Shown here in pieces: positions 54,601 through 63,341 of a stretch of 64,000 nucleotides of DNA. Positions within the stretch are counted from its first letter, which is position 1. Every line of letters begins with the position of its first letter. The notes below the pieces were generated by a model that worked only from the letters and a program-made list of their open reading frames with translations, had not been told where the DNA came from and did no database searches. This DNA comes from Niveispirillum sp943370215 (GTDB lineage Bacteria; Pseudomonadota; Alphaproteobacteria; Azospirillales; Azospirillaceae), in contig CALRQC020000015.1 of the NCBI GenBank assembly GCA_943370215.1, forward strand, positions 55,155 to 119,154. The letters run 5' to 3'. The translations under genes and the position numbers were made by a program.

Positions 54601-55102
54601 GGGCATTCTCCAGATGGTAATAGATGCCGTTCTCATCCTCTGCCGACAGGCGCAGGGTGCCTTCCAGCTTGATCTGCTCCAGGGTGGCTGGCACCGCATC
54701 GGTGGCATCCACCTGGATCAGATCGGCCGGGCCCGGCGGCGGGCAGAAGGGACAAGACGGCGCCAGCGACGATAACAAAAACTTGCGGCTTTTGTCCGCC
54801 GTATCCAGCGGCAGGAAGAATCCTGCCACGGTGAAGGGCTTGCCATCCAGGGCCGCCACCTCCTTGCCGAACAGGGCCACGGGGCGGGAGACCTGTTTGA
54901 TGATCTTGTCCACCTCCCGCACATTGGCGATGCGGTCCCAACCCAGCGTGGCGCGTGGGATGGCGCCCGGCTGGTTGGCATCACTCGCCTTGGCGGCCAG
55001 ATTGGGGTCTTTCACCTCTTTGAAGGCCGACGCCGTGCCGGCACCGGCCAGCATCAACAACCCGCCCAGGGCCAACCCCGCCCAACGCTTGCATCCAGCC
55101 AT
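54581..55102 (-). CDS. DUF3299 domain protein, exported
   Basis: 173-residue exported protein. Signal peptide (RWAGLALGGLLMLAGAGTASA) then a DUF3299-type domain: GWDRIANVREVDKIIKQVSR, EVAALDGKPFTVAGFFLPLD, KFLLSSLAPSCPFCPPPGPA (Cys-x-x-Cys) and IQVDATDAVP. The ATG at 55102 has GGGAG about 10 bases upstream; a GTG three codons earlier has it too close. Proteins of this family accompany the FtsX-type permease and ATPase of putative zinc uptake systems. The CPFC pair may be a redox or metal site. It is 15 bases after the permease stop. Confidence 0.85.
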   Translation of the reverse strand: MAGCKRWAGLALGGLLMLAGAGTASAFKEVKDPNLAAKASDANQPGAIPRATLGWDRIANVREVDKIIKQVSRPVALFGKEVAALDGKPFTVAGFFLPLDTADKSRKFLLSSLAPSCPFCPPPGPADLIQVDATDAVPATLEQIKLEGTLRLSAEDENGIYYHLENARVVPTS

Positions 55103-55117
55103 AACCCGCACACTCCC

Positions 55118-56431
55118 TCAGCGTTGCGCCAACATGCGCGCCACATCCCCGCGATAGGCCCGGATCGCCGGCAGCAAGGCCGCCAGCAGCGCCGTCCCCA
55201 GCGCCAAAGCCAGGGGCCAGAGATCCACCAGCCCCATCGACGGCACCGCCAGCCCCAGATCGCGCGCCTGGGCGGAGAAGCGGCCCATCAGCACCATCCC
55301 CAGATGGGCAAGCCCGAAGCCCAGTAAAGCCCCTGCCCCGCCAACCAGCAACGCCTCTGTCAATATCTGGCCCAGGATGCGCGACCGGGTGGCCCCCAGC
55401 GTGCGCATGATCGCAAGATCATATCGGCGTTCCTGCAAGGAATTGGCAAGGGCGATGAAGGTGCCAAGGGCGGCCGCCAGCACCAGCACCCCACCGAACA
55501 GCTTCATCGTATCCACCCCGATCCCCAGCAGGGAGCGCAGGCGCAGCATCTCCGTCGCCGGGCTGGCGGCCTGCATGTCGGTGCCGGTATTGATCTCCCG
55601 TGGCAAACGGGCGGCGGCCAGCGGCGTGGCATAGCGCACCAGCAGGGCCGTCACCTCCCGGTGTGGCTCATGGCCCGCCTCTTCCTTGGCATCATGATCG
55701 TGGTCGTGGTCTTCATCATGATCCGCCCCGGCCATGGCATGGTCGTGATCATGGTCATGATCGCCATCGGCGTCCCCATCCTCGTCATGATCATCGCCAT
55801 CATGGTGATGGTGGTGATGCTCATGCACGGCCCAGACACTGGCCACCGGGGTCAGCACCAGCCGGTCCAGCACACTGCCGGTGGGGGCCAGAATGCCCAC
55901 CACCTTGTAGGGGGCAAAGGAATGCACCTCCCCGCCCGCCGTCAGGCCATGGCTGCCGGCAAAGCTGTCGCCAATTTTCAGGCCGGCTGTGGCCGCCGCC
56001 GTGGCCCCCAGCACGGCTTCCATCGGCTGGGCAAAGAGCTGACCCTGGGCCAGCTTGCCGCCATAATGGTCGATATAGGCGGGTTCGGTGCCGACGATGC
56101 GATAGCCCTGGTAATTATCGCCCAGCGCCACCGGCACCACTTCCCGCACCAGCCGGTTGGCGCGCAGGGTGTCCAGCGCCGACAGCGGCACATTGCCCGT
56201 CGGCGTATCGATATGCAGCAGGGCGGACATCACCAGTTGCAGCGGGCTGCCCTTGGCCCCCACCACCATGTCGAAACCGGCGACATCGCGGGCCAACCGA
56301 TCCTCGATCCGCCGGTCCAGCATCAACAAAAAGCTGATGGTGGCCACACCCAGGGCCAGCAGCAGCAGGTTCAACAGGCTGGTCAGCGCCCGCTGGCGCA
56401 GATAGGCCAGGCTGAGGGTGAGCATGTTCAT
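55118..56431 (-). CDS. FtsX-like ABC permease with a His-rich periplasmic loop
   Basis: 437-residue permease with four membrane helices in the MacB/LolC pattern: one near residues 17-36 and three at the C-terminus (~315-345, 365-395, 405-425). The large periplasmic domain contains, at residues 203-257 (DNA 55661-55825), a stretch packed with His and Asp/Glu (six His in a row, then HDHDHDH and DHDEDHDHDHD). Such stretches bind zinc in metal transporters. RRYDLAIMRTLGATRSRILGQ is the usual coupling helix. Start overlaps the ATPase stop by four bases. It likely transports zinc or moves a zinc-related factor; direction is unproven. Confidence 0.88.
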   Translation of the reverse strand: MNMLTLSLAYLRQRALTSLLNLLLLALGVATISFLLMLDRRIEDRLARDVAGFDMVVGAKGSPLQLVMSALLHIDTPTGNVPLSALDTLRANRLVREVVPVALGDNYQGYRIVGTEPAYIDHYGGKLAQGQLFAQPMEAVLGATAAATAGLKIGDSFAGSHGLTAGGEVHSFAPYKVVGILAPTGSVLDRLVLTPVASVWAVHEHHHHHHDGDDHDEDGDADGDHDHDHDHAMAGADHDEDHDHDHDAKEEAGHEPHREVTALLVRYATPLAAARLPREINTGTDMQAASPATEMLRLRSLLGIGVDTMKLFGGVLVLAAALGTFIALANSLQERRYDLAIMRTLGATRSRILGQILTEALLVGGAGALLGFGLAHLGMVLMGRFSAQARDLGLAVPSMGLVDLWPLALALGTALLAALLPAIRAYRGDVARMLAQR

Positions 56432-57090
56432 GCTGCCATCCCTTCCGGCTTGGTCAGGCGCAGGGCCACCGGCACCCGCGCCGTCAACCGCTGGTCATGC
56501 GTGGCGATCAGCAGGGTGGCGCCGCTCAGGTCCGCCTGCTGCAACAGCAGGTCCAGGGCGGCGGCGCAATTCTCATCATCCAGCGCGCTGGTCGGTTCAT
56601 CCGCCAGCAGCAGGGCCGGGCGGTTCACCAGGGCGCGGGCCACCGCCACCCGCTGGCGTTCCCCCTGCGACAGGTCGGACGGGCGGGCCTTGGCCCGGTC
56701 CCCCAGCCCGACGCGGGAGAGCAGTTCCTTGATCACCGCCTCATCCACCGCATGACCGGCCAGCGTCTGGGCCAGCCGCAGATTGTCAGCGATGGTCACC
56801 GCCTCGATCAAATGAAGTTGCTGGAAAACGATGCCGATATGGTGGGCCCGCAACCGATCCAGCCCCGCGGGGCCCAACTGGCGCATATCCTGGCCCAGCA
56901 GCTTGAAGCTGCCCGCCATCACCGGCAACAGCCCCGCCAGCAGGTTCAGCAGCGTGGTCTTGCCGCTGCCGCTGGGGCCCAGCAGCAGGCCATGCTGCCC
57001 CTTGGCCAGATGCAGCGCCGGAACAGACAGGATATCCCGCCCGCCAATGGAATGGCGCAGATTGTCAATTTCGATCAGGGCATCGGCCAT
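56428..57090 (-). CDS. ABC transporter ATP-binding protein of the putative zinc system
   Basis: 220-residue ATPase of the LolD/MacB type. Walker A GLLLGPSGSGKTTLLNLLAG, Q-loop HIGIVFQQLHLIEAVTI, signature PSDLSQGERQRVAVARAL, Walker B LLLADEPTSALDDEN and the switch His in LIATHDQRL are all present. ATG at 57090 begins the domain (MADALIEIDNL) with GGGAG upstream; upstream codons to 57159 would overlap the Zur-like box. It is the first gene of an operon continuing into the permease, DUF3299 and Cys/His-ended genes. Confidence 0.92.
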   Translation of the reverse strand: MADALIEIDNLRHSIGGRDILSVPALHLAKGQHGLLLGPSGSGKTTLLNLLAGLLPVMAGSFKLLGQDMRQLGPAGLDRLRAHHIGIVFQQLHLIEAVTIADNLRLAQTLAGHAVDEAVIKELLSRVGLGDRAKARPSDLSQGERQRVAVARALVNRPALLLADEPTSALDDENCAAALDLLLQQADLSGATLLIATHDQRLTARVPVALRLTKPEGMAA

Positions 57091-57132
57091 GGCCGCCGCT
57101 CTCCCGCCTTGCCGTGGGTAAACTCGCTTCGA

Positions 57133-57153
57133 TTTATACATTATAACATAACA
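57133..57153. promoter_or_regulatory. Zur-box-like palindrome upstream of the ABC operon
   Basis: On the minus strand TGTTATGTTATAATGTATAA shows the ATGTTATAAxAT core of Zur operators, with symmetric TTAT/ATAA flanks. It lies about 43 to 63 bases upstream of the ATPase start, a normal repressor position. Together with 52298-52316 it links the two convergent operons. Confidence 0.6.
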
Positions 57154-57165
57154 AAACAATGCGAC

Positions 57166-57201
57166 AGAAAAGGCCGGGCGCTATGGGAGCGGCCCGGCCT
57201 T
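57166..57201 (-). terminator. Terminator of the hupE gene
   Basis: AAGGCCGGGC at 57170-57179 pairs perfectly with GCCCGGCCTT at 57192-57201, a 10-bp stem. On the minus strand it is followed by TTTTCTGTC, so it ends the hupE transcript. Confidence 0.75.
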
Positions 57202-57321
57202 GGGTATTGTTAAGCGACCACAACCGGCTAGCTGCTGCCCTTGCCATTCTCTCCACCGTCACCCCGGCCGCAGCATGGGTGACGGTAAATGTAGCTGATA
57301 CTGTAAAGAACGACAGGCTTC

Positions 57322-57939
57322 TCAAACCTGCGTCGCCAGCACCGCCAGCCCGACCAGGGCCACCAAACCGCCCGCCAAACGCGGGAACAGGCCGGCGATC
57401 CAGGCACGGTTGCGCAGGGCCAGCGCCGCCCCCACGGCAATGACGGACTGAATCACCGCCAGACCCAGCAGGTAAGAAGCAATCGGCGTCGCCTCCGCAC
57501 CATAAATCGACTCGCCATAGGCATAGCCATGGAACAGGCCGGCAAAGGCGAACAGGGCGGCCCAGAATGCGACCGGCAGCTTGCGCCCGCTGGCAATCAC
57601 ACTGCCGGCCGTCAGCACCGACAGCGCCACCAGCAGTTCGGATGCCGGCAGGTTGACACCCGCCACATGCAGCCCCACGCCAATGCAGGAGATCGCAACG
57701 AACAGCACCGGCAGCAGCAGCGGCAGGCCGGCGGCGGCCACGGCCAGACCGGCGGCCAGGGTGAAGGCCAGATGGTCCAGCCCGATCACCGGATGGCCCA
57801 GGCCGGACAGCAACCCCTGCATGAAGGTGGCCGGCAGCTTGCCATCCATCATGTGATGGGCATGGGCCGGCAGTGTGGCGATCAGGCTGGCCGCCAGGGC
57901 GGCACCGCAGCCAGCGGTGCGGCGGAATTGAAACGACAT
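57322..57939 (-). CDS. hupE: HupE/UreJ-family transporter, probably cobalt
   Basis: 205-residue membrane protein with a signal-like first segment and about six helices. After the leader a His pair (AHAHHMMDG) precedes the metal-binding motif GLGHPVIGLDHLAF (HPxxGxDH), and AGLFHGYAYGE supplies the second conserved His motif of HupE/UreJ transporters. HupE proteins move nickel or cobalt; a cobalamin riboswitch upstream makes cobalt uptake for B12 the likely role. ATG at 57939 has an excellent GAGGAGG ribosome site. It is divergent from the cobalamin genes. Confidence 0.9.
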   Translation of the reverse strand: MSFQFRRTAGCGAALAASLIATLPAHAHHMMDGKLPATFMQGLLSGLGHPVIGLDHLAFTLAAGLAVAAAGLPLLLPVLFVAISCIGVGLHVAGVNLPASELLVALSVLTAGSVIASGRKLPVAFWAALFAFAGLFHGYAYGESIYGAEATPIASYLLGLAVIQSVIAVGAALALRNRAWIAGLFPRLAGGLVALVGLAVLATQV

Positions 57940-57987
57940 ACTTCCTCCTCTTACGTCCTCCCTCCGAGGACGGTTGCGGCTATGGTT

Positions 57988-58178
57988 CCAGCGGCAGGTC
58001 TCCTGGCTTGCGGCTGATGGCGCGTCGGGTCCGCCTTCCCGGTTTTCAAGCATGAAAACCAGTGGCCTGAATGGACCGAACGCTCGCCGCACACAGTTGC
58101 GGGGGCAGCCGCGGCTTGAAACCGGATGGGGTCCGGCCGACCGCGTTCCCTTTTCATGCCGGTATTGAATCCGGCAAC
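57988..58178 (-). promoter_or_regulatory. Cobalamin riboswitch controlling hupE
   Basis: On the minus strand the B12 box AGCCAGGAGACCTGCC (57993-58008), the core GCCCCCGCAACTGTGTG and the AAAGGGAAC segment near 58146-58153 are all present in the right order. Close to the ribosome site of hupE, a CCTC/GAGG pairing could mask the start, suggesting translational control that turns cobalt uptake off when B12 is plentiful. Confidence 0.93.
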
Positions 58179-58264
58179 CGATGGAATGCGCCGCCACTAT
58201 GGGGCCAAGTCGGGATGATTGACAAGCGCGTCCGCCATCGGTCTATTGCCAGATGCGCCGGTCG

Positions 58265-58475
58265 CCGGCCGGGCCTGTGCAACCCGGTCGGCGTTAAAAG
58301 GGAACACGGACCTGATGTTTTGCCCCAACCCGATGACGGGACCAAGGGCACATCGGCGACCGTGGCTGCCCCCGCAACTGTGTGTGGCGAGCCTGTTCCA
58401 TCCAGGCCACTGGTTCTTTACCGGAACCGGGAAGGCGGAACAGGTGATGACCCATGAGCCAGGAGACCTGCCGCG
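58265..58475 (+). promoter_or_regulatory. Cobalamin riboswitch controlling DUF1636-cobW-cobN-cobG
   Basis: On the plus strand AAAAGGGAAC (58297-58306), GCTGCCCCCGCAACTGTGTG (~58365-58384), GGTTCTTTACCGGAACC and the B12 box GCCAGGAGACCTGCC (58458-58472) form a complete aptamer. It lies head-to-head with the other cobalamin riboswitch, leaving under 100 bases between them for two promoters. Confidence 0.93.
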
Positions 58476-58606
58476 CGTCAGGGACGGTTTCGGGCGGGGT
58501 GCCCCGGTACCGGTCGGCCAGCTTTCTGCCTGCGCCGATGGAGCCGCCTTGATCGCGGTGCTTCCCTGTCCGGCATCCCTGGAAATAACGGCCGGATACG
58601 GGGAAG

Positions 58607-59023
58607 ATGACCGACCAGATGATGATTGCGGCGGAGACGGGGCCGGTTCGGCCCGTGGTGTCCGTCTGCCGTTCCTGCCGGGGGCCTGATGCGCCGCCGG
58701 ACTTGGCCCCGGACCAGCGGCCGGGGGCCGTGCTGGCGCGCGGCCTGTGCGACAGCCAGCCCGCTGATGTGGCGGTGCAGGTGGTGGATTGCCTGGGCAA
58801 CTGCAACCGTGGCCCCTCTGCCGCGCTGCAATGTGCCGGGCGCTGGCAATATCTGTTCGGGGAGATTGACCCCGCCAGCGGCCCCGCCGACCTGCTGGCC
58901 GCCGCCCGGTTGCTGGCGGAATCACAGGATGGCTTGCTGCCCTGGCGCACCCGTCCGCCGGCCCTGAAAAAGGGGCTGATCGCCCGCCTGCCCGCCTTCC
59001 CCGCCCCCATCGCTGCCGGTTGA
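58607..59023 (+). CDS. DUF1636 family metal-binding protein
   Basis: 138-residue DUF1636 protein, a thioredoxin-like ferredoxin-type family commonly found in cobalamin operons. Four Cys appear in the family pattern: VCRSCRGPD (CxxC) and VVDCLGNCNRGPSAALQCAG (CxxxC), and GRWQYLFGEIDP matches the conserved C-terminal segment. It may bind an iron-sulfur cluster or metal. ATG at 58607 has GGGGA unusually close; the ATG pair at 58619/58622 is an alternative start. First gene after the plus-strand cobalamin riboswitch, 13 bases before cobW. Confidence 0.85.
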   Translation: MTDQMMIAAETGPVRPVVSVCRSCRGPDAPPDLAPDQRPGAVLARGLCDSQPADVAVQVVDCLGNCNRGPSAALQCAGRWQYLFGEIDPASGPADLLAAARLLAESQDGLLPWRTRPPALKKGLIARLPAFPAPIAAG

Positions 59024-59036
59024 AAGTCCCAAGATC

Positions 59037-60071
59037 ATGAGCAATCTCAACAAGGTGCCCTGCACCATCATCACCGGCTTTCTGGGTGCCGGCAAAACCA
59101 CCCTGGTCCGCCACCTGCTGGGCAATGCCGGCGGGCGGCGGCTGGCGGTGATCGTCAATGAATTTGGCGATGTCGGCGTGGATGGCACGCTGTTGAAGGG
59201 TTGCGGTGACGAATCCTGCCCGGATGAAAATATCGTCGAACTGGCCAATGGCTGCCTGTGCTGCACCGTGGCCGATGATTTCGCGCCCACGCTGGATGTG
59301 CTGCTGGCCCGCCAGCCGGCGGTCGAGCATATCCTGATTGAAACCAGCGGTCTGGCCCTGCCCAAGCCGCTGGTGCAGGCCTTCAACTGGCCGGCGATCA
59401 AGGGACGGGTGACGGTGGATGCCGTCGTAGCCGTGGTGGATGGGGCCGCCCTGGCCGATGGTCAGGTGGCCGGCGATCTGGCCGCCCTGGAAAGCCAGCG
59501 CGCCGCCGACCCGGCGCTGGACCATGACAACCCGCTGGAAGAGGTGTTTGGCGACCAGATTGCCTGTGCCGATCTGGTGGTGCTGACCAAGGATGATCTG
59601 CTGGACGCGGCGGGCCAGGCCCGCGCCCGCGCCGCCGTGGAACGCGCCCTGCCGCGCGGTGTCGGCATCATCCCCGCCGTGGAAGGAAGGGTGTCGCCCG
59701 ACCTGCTGCTGGGCCTGGGGCTGGCGACGGAGCAGGATATCGAAAACCGCCGCACCCATCATGATACGGAAGAAGACCATGATCATGATGATTTCGACAG
59801 TGTGGTCGTACCCGTGCCGCCGCTGGCCGATGCCGCCGCCCTGACCGCCCGGATTGAGGCGCTGGCCCGTGACCATGGCATCCTGCGGGTGAAGGGCCAT
59901 GTCGCCGTGGCCGGCAAGCCGATGCGGCTGGCCGTGCAGGCGGTGGGGGGCCGGGTGAACCAATATTATGACCGGCTGTGGGACAAGTTTGAAGAACGGC
60001 AGGGCAAGCTGGTCGCCATCGGGCTGCACGGGTTCGACCGCGCCGCCGTCGCCGCCATCCTGGCCGGCTGA
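59037..60071 (+). CDS. cobW: Cobalamin biosynthesis GTPase CobW
   Basis: 344-residue G3E GTPase for cobalt handling in the aerobic B12 route. Walker A GFLGAGKTTLVRHLLG, the metal-binding CxCC motif in ELANGCLCCTVADDF, HILIETSGLALPKP, and the guanine motif in VVLTKDD. Before the C-terminal domain is a metal-binding linker with THHDTEEDHDHDDFD, a typical CobW feature that the other GTPase in this window lacks. Located between DUF1636 and cobN, and under the cobalamin riboswitch, so the cobalt assignment is secure. Confidence 0.94.
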   Translation: MSNLNKVPCTIITGFLGAGKTTLVRHLLGNAGGRRLAVIVNEFGDVGVDGTLLKGCGDESCPDENIVELANGCLCCTVADDFAPTLDVLLARQPAVEHILIETSGLALPKPLVQAFNWPAIKGRVTVDAVVAVVDGAALADGQVAGDLAALESQRAADPALDHDNPLEEVFGDQIACADLVVLTKDDLLDAAGQARARAAVERALPRGVGIIPAVEGRVSPDLLLGLGLATEQDIENRRTHHDTEEDHDHDDFDSVVVPVPPLADAAALTARIEALARDHGILRVKGHVAVAGKPMRLAVQAVGGRVNQYYDRLWDKFEERQGKLVAIGLHGFDRAAVAAILAG

Positions 60072-60077
60072 TCCGCC

Positions 60078-63000
60078 ATGCATCTTCTGGCCACCAGCAG
60101 CGCCCTTCTGGATGAGCAATCGGCAGCCGTCGATATTGCCCAGCCGGTGGCCAACGTGCTGGTGGCCAGTTTTTCCGACAGCGACCTGCAATCGCTGGCG
60201 GCGGCCCATACCGCCGCTGGTGTGGGCTGGAGCCTGGGGCTGGTCAATCTGCGCGTGCTGGCGCACCCGATGTCGGTCGATCTGTGGCTGGACCGCACGG
60301 CCCGCCATGCCAAACTGATCGTGGTGCGGGTGCTGGGCGGGCTGGACTGGTGGCGCTATGGTGCCGAAAGTCTGGCCCAGCGCTGCCAGCGCCATGGCAT
60401 CCACCTGGCCCTGCTGCCGGGGGAGGATCGGGACGATCCACGGCTGGCGGAACGCTCCACCCTGCCCGGCCCCACCTTGTCCCGCCTGCTGGCCCTGTTC
60501 CGTGCCGGTGGCATGGCCAATGCCGACGGGCTGGTGCGGGGGCTGAGCAGCCTGCTGGATAGCGGGGATGATATTCCCGATGCCGTGGCCGCCCCGCTGG
60601 TCGCCCCCTATGCCATGGCCGGCAACGGCGCGGCGGGGCGGGTTGTGGTGCTGCTCTACCGGTCCCAGGTGCTGGCCGGCGACACCGCCCCGGCGGATAT
60701 GCTGATCGAAAGGCTGGCGGCGGCGGGGGTGGCAGTCCATGCCTTCCACCTGCCGGGGCTGAAGGTGCCAGGTGTGGCCGACGCCCTGGCCACCCACAAC
60801 ATCGGCCCGGTCGATCTGGTGCTGACGCTGACGGCGTTTGGCGGCGGGGGCGATCTGCCCTTTGGCGATGCGCCCCTGCTGCATCTGGTCAATGCCACCA
60901 CCCTGCGTGATGCCTGGGCGGCGTCCGACCGGGGCCTGGGTGCATCGGACCTTGCCATGCATGTGGTGCTGCCGGAAATTGATGGCCGGGTGCTGACGGG
61001 GGCGATTGCCTTCAAACAGGCCGATGATGCCACCGCCGTGGCGCTGTCCCGCCCGGAACCGGCCTTGCTGGATCGGGTGGTGGAACGGGTGCTGGCCCGG
61101 CTGCGACTGCGCCACACCCCGGCACCCGACCGCCGGCTGGTGATCCTGCTGCCCGATTATCCGGGGGCGGCGGGGCGGGAGGCCTATGCCGTGGGGCTGG
61201 ATGTACCGGCCAGCCTGCGCGCCATCATCAACCTGTTGCAGGGGGCCGGCTGGCAGACCGGTCCGCTGCCGGCAACGGACCGCGCCCTGCTGGATGGCAT
61301 CATCCAGGGGGATGCCGCCGCCCACCTGCCCTTGTCCGCCTATCAGGCATGGCTGGATGCCCACCCGGATGCCGCCAACCGGATGCTGGAGGCCTGGGGG
61401 CCGCCGCAGGATGACCCGGTATTCCAAGATGGGGCCTTCCGCTTCCGCGCCCTGGCCTGCGGCCTGCACTGGCTGGCCCTGCCGCCCGAACGCGGGCGGT
61501 TTGATCAGCGCCGGGCCGATTACCATGATGTCAGCCTGCCGCCGCGCCATGGGCTGATGGCCTTCTGCCACTGGATGCAGGCACAGGCGCCCAACGCCCT
61601 GCTGCATCTGGGAGCGCATGGCACGCTGGAATGGCTGCCGGGCAAGGCCGTGGCGCTGACGCCGGATTGTTTCCCCGAACTGGCAGTAGCCGCCCTGCCG
61701 GTGATCTATCCCTTCATCCTGACCAATCCCGGCGAAGCGGCGCAGGCCAAGCGTCGGCTGACCGCCATCACCCCCGGCCACCTGCCCCCGCCGCTGGCGG
61801 AAGGCTCGCTGACCGGCCCGATGGCGGAGCTGGAACGGCTGGTGGAGGAATATGCCCAGGCCGACGGGGTGGACCCGCGCCGGCGCGACCGGCTGGGCAG
61901 CCTGATCCTGGATGAAGCCCGTGCCCAGGGCCTGCTTTCCACCCTTGGCCTGGAAAGCCAGGAGGGCGGGGAGGCACTGCGCAAGATTGATGCCTGGCTC
62001 TGTGACCTGAAAGACATGGCGCTGCAGGATGGCCTGCATATTTACGGCCAGGCCCCGGCGGGGGCCGCACCTGAGATCATCGCCAGTGCGGCGGGCGAAC
62101 GCGACGGGCTGTTGACCGCGCTGGCGGGCCGGCACCTGCCCCCCGGCCCGGCGGGCGCACCCGCTCGCGGGCGGCTGGATGTGCTGCCCAGCGGGCGCAA
62201 CCTGTTCACCAGCGACCCCCGCACCCTGCCCACCCCCACCGCCTTTGCCCTGGCGCGCAAGGCCGCCGATGCGGTGATCCGCCTGCATCTGCAGGAAAAG
62301 GGGGAGATGCCGCGTCAGTTGGTGCTGGACCTGTGGGGTAGCGCCGGCCTGCGCACGGGCGGGGAAGAGGTGGCGCAGGTTCTGGCCTTCCTGGGCTGTC
62401 GTCCCCTGTGGGAGCCCGCCACGGGCCGGGTGCGCGGGGTGGAGGTGCTACCCCCCGCCGTGCTGGACTGGCCGCGCGTGGATGTCACCTGTCGCCTGTC
62501 CGGCCTGTTCCGCGACCTGTTCCCGGCCCAGATCGCCCTGCTGGACAGCGCCATCCAGGCCGTGGCCGCCCGTGATGAAAGTGACGAGGATAATCCCCTG
62601 GCGGCCGCATCCCGCGCCGGGGACGATCTGCTGCGCCTGTTCAGTTGCGCGCCGGGCCGTTACGGCAGCGGCATCGATGGCGCGCTCTCCGACCCCAGCA
62701 TCAACGCCGCCGATCTGGCGGGGGCCTATCTGGAAGCCGCCGGTTTTGCGCTGAAGGCGGATGGCGGCATGATCCCCGCCCCCGGTGCCTTCGCCCGGCG
62801 GGTACAGGGGGCCGACCTGCTGGTGCATGGGGCGGATGATCCGCACCGCGACCTGTTGCAGGGCGGGGCCGATGCCAATTTCATCGGCGGTTTCGCGCTG
62901 GCGGCACGGGCCGATGCCGGGCTGATCGTGCTGGATACCAGCAACCCGGACCGGCCCCGCCCCCGCCCGCTGGCCGCCGCCTTGGCCCGCATCGTGCGCG

Positions 63001-63341
63001 GCCGAGCGGCCCATCCGCGCCATATCCAGGGCCTGATGCGCCATGGCCCGCGCGGCGGGGCGGAAATGGCGGAGGCGGTGGACCGGCTGGCCGATTTCGC
63101 CCGCGCCACAAAGGGCCGGGGGCCGGATGGCGCATCGCTGGTGGACGGGGTTTTGTTCGACCTGCTGTTCGATGCCTATCTGGGCGATCCCGCCGTGGCA
63201 GATTTCCTGGCGCGGGAAAACCCCGCTGCCGGGCGTGCCATCGCTGACCGGCTGGACTGGCTGCGACGGGATGGGCTGTGGCCCTGCCGCCGCAACGATC
63301 TTTCGCCCTTGTCCCGCTGGCTGGAAGGGGAAGCCGCATGA
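60078..63341 (+). CDS. cobN: Aerobic cobaltochelatase subunit CobN
   Basis: Large subunit of the ATP-dependent chelatase that inserts cobalt into hydrogenobyrinic acid a,c-diamide. The 1087 residues are slightly shorter than many CobN proteins but complete. Recognisable magnesium/cobalt chelatase H-subunit motifs include LLHLGAHGTLEWLPGKAVAL, YPFILTNPGEAAQAKRR, GRNLFTSDPRTLPTPTAF, QLVLDLWGSAGLRTGGEEVA and FSCAPGRYGSGID. Its start lies seven bases after cobW and its end overlaps cobG (ATGA). Confidence 0.96.
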   Translation: MHLLATSSALLDEQSAAVDIAQPVANVLVASFSDSDLQSLAAAHTAAGVGWSLGLVNLRVLAHPMSVDLWLDRTARHAKLIVVRVLGGLDWWRYGAESLAQRCQRHGIHLALLPGEDRDDPRLAERSTLPGPTLSRLLALFRAGGMANADGLVRGLSSLLDSGDDIPDAVAAPLVAPYAMAGNGAAGRVVVLLYRSQVLAGDTAPADMLIERLAAAGVAVHAFHLPGLKVPGVADALATHNIGPVDLVLTLTAFGGGGDLPFGDAPLLHLVNATTLRDAWAASDRGLGASDLAMHVVLPEIDGRVLTGAIAFKQADDATAVALSRPEPALLDRVVERVLARLRLRHTPAPDRRLVILLPDYPGAAGREAYAVGLDVPASLRAIINLLQGAGWQTGPLPATDRALLDGIIQGDAAAHLPLSAYQAWLDAHPDAANRMLEAWGPPQDDPVFQDGAFRFRALACGLHWLALPPERGRFDQRRADYHDVSLPPRHGLMAFCHWMQAQAPNALLHLGAHGTLEWLPGKAVALTPDCFPELAVAALPVIYPFILTNPGEAAQAKRRLTAITPGHLPPPLAEGSLTGPMAELERLVEEYAQADGVDPRRRDRLGSLILDEARAQGLLSTLGLESQEGGEALRKIDAWLCDLKDMALQDGLHIYGQAPAGAAPEIIASAAGERDGLLTALAGRHLPPGPAGAPARGRLDVLPSGRNLFTSDPRTLPTPTAFALARKAADAVIRLHLQEKGEMPRQLVLDLWGSAGLRTGGEEVAQVLAFLGCRPLWEPATGRVRGVEVLPPAVLDWPRVDVTCRLSGLFRDLFPAQIALLDSAIQAVAARDESDEDNPLAAASRAGDDLLRLFSCAPGRYGSGIDGALSDPSINAADLAGAYLEAAGFALKADGGMIPAPGAFARRVQGADLLVHGADDPHRDLLQGGADANFIGGFALAARADAGLIVLDTSNPDRPRPRPLAAALARIVRGRAAHPRHIQGLMRHGPRGGAEMAEAVDRLADFARATKGRGPDGASLVDGVLFDLLFDAYLGDPAVADFLARENPAAGRAIADRLDWLRRDGLWPCRRNDLSPLSRWLEGEAA

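Noticed and set aside
55661..55825. Repeated CATGATC/GTGGTC-like DNA as a possible tandem repeat element
   Set aside because: The repetition simply encodes the His/Asp-rich loop of the permease; no exact repeating unit is maintained.
57940..57987. Possible leader peptide before hupE
   Set aside because: The segment is better explained as the expression platform of the cobalamin riboswitch with ribosome-site pairing.
58197..62288. A 1363-codon open frame on the minus strand
   Set aside because: It lies antisense to cobN, cobW and DUF1636, is Gln/Gly/His-rich without any known domain, and covers a cobalamin riboswitch; it is a by-product of high-GC codon use in the true genes.
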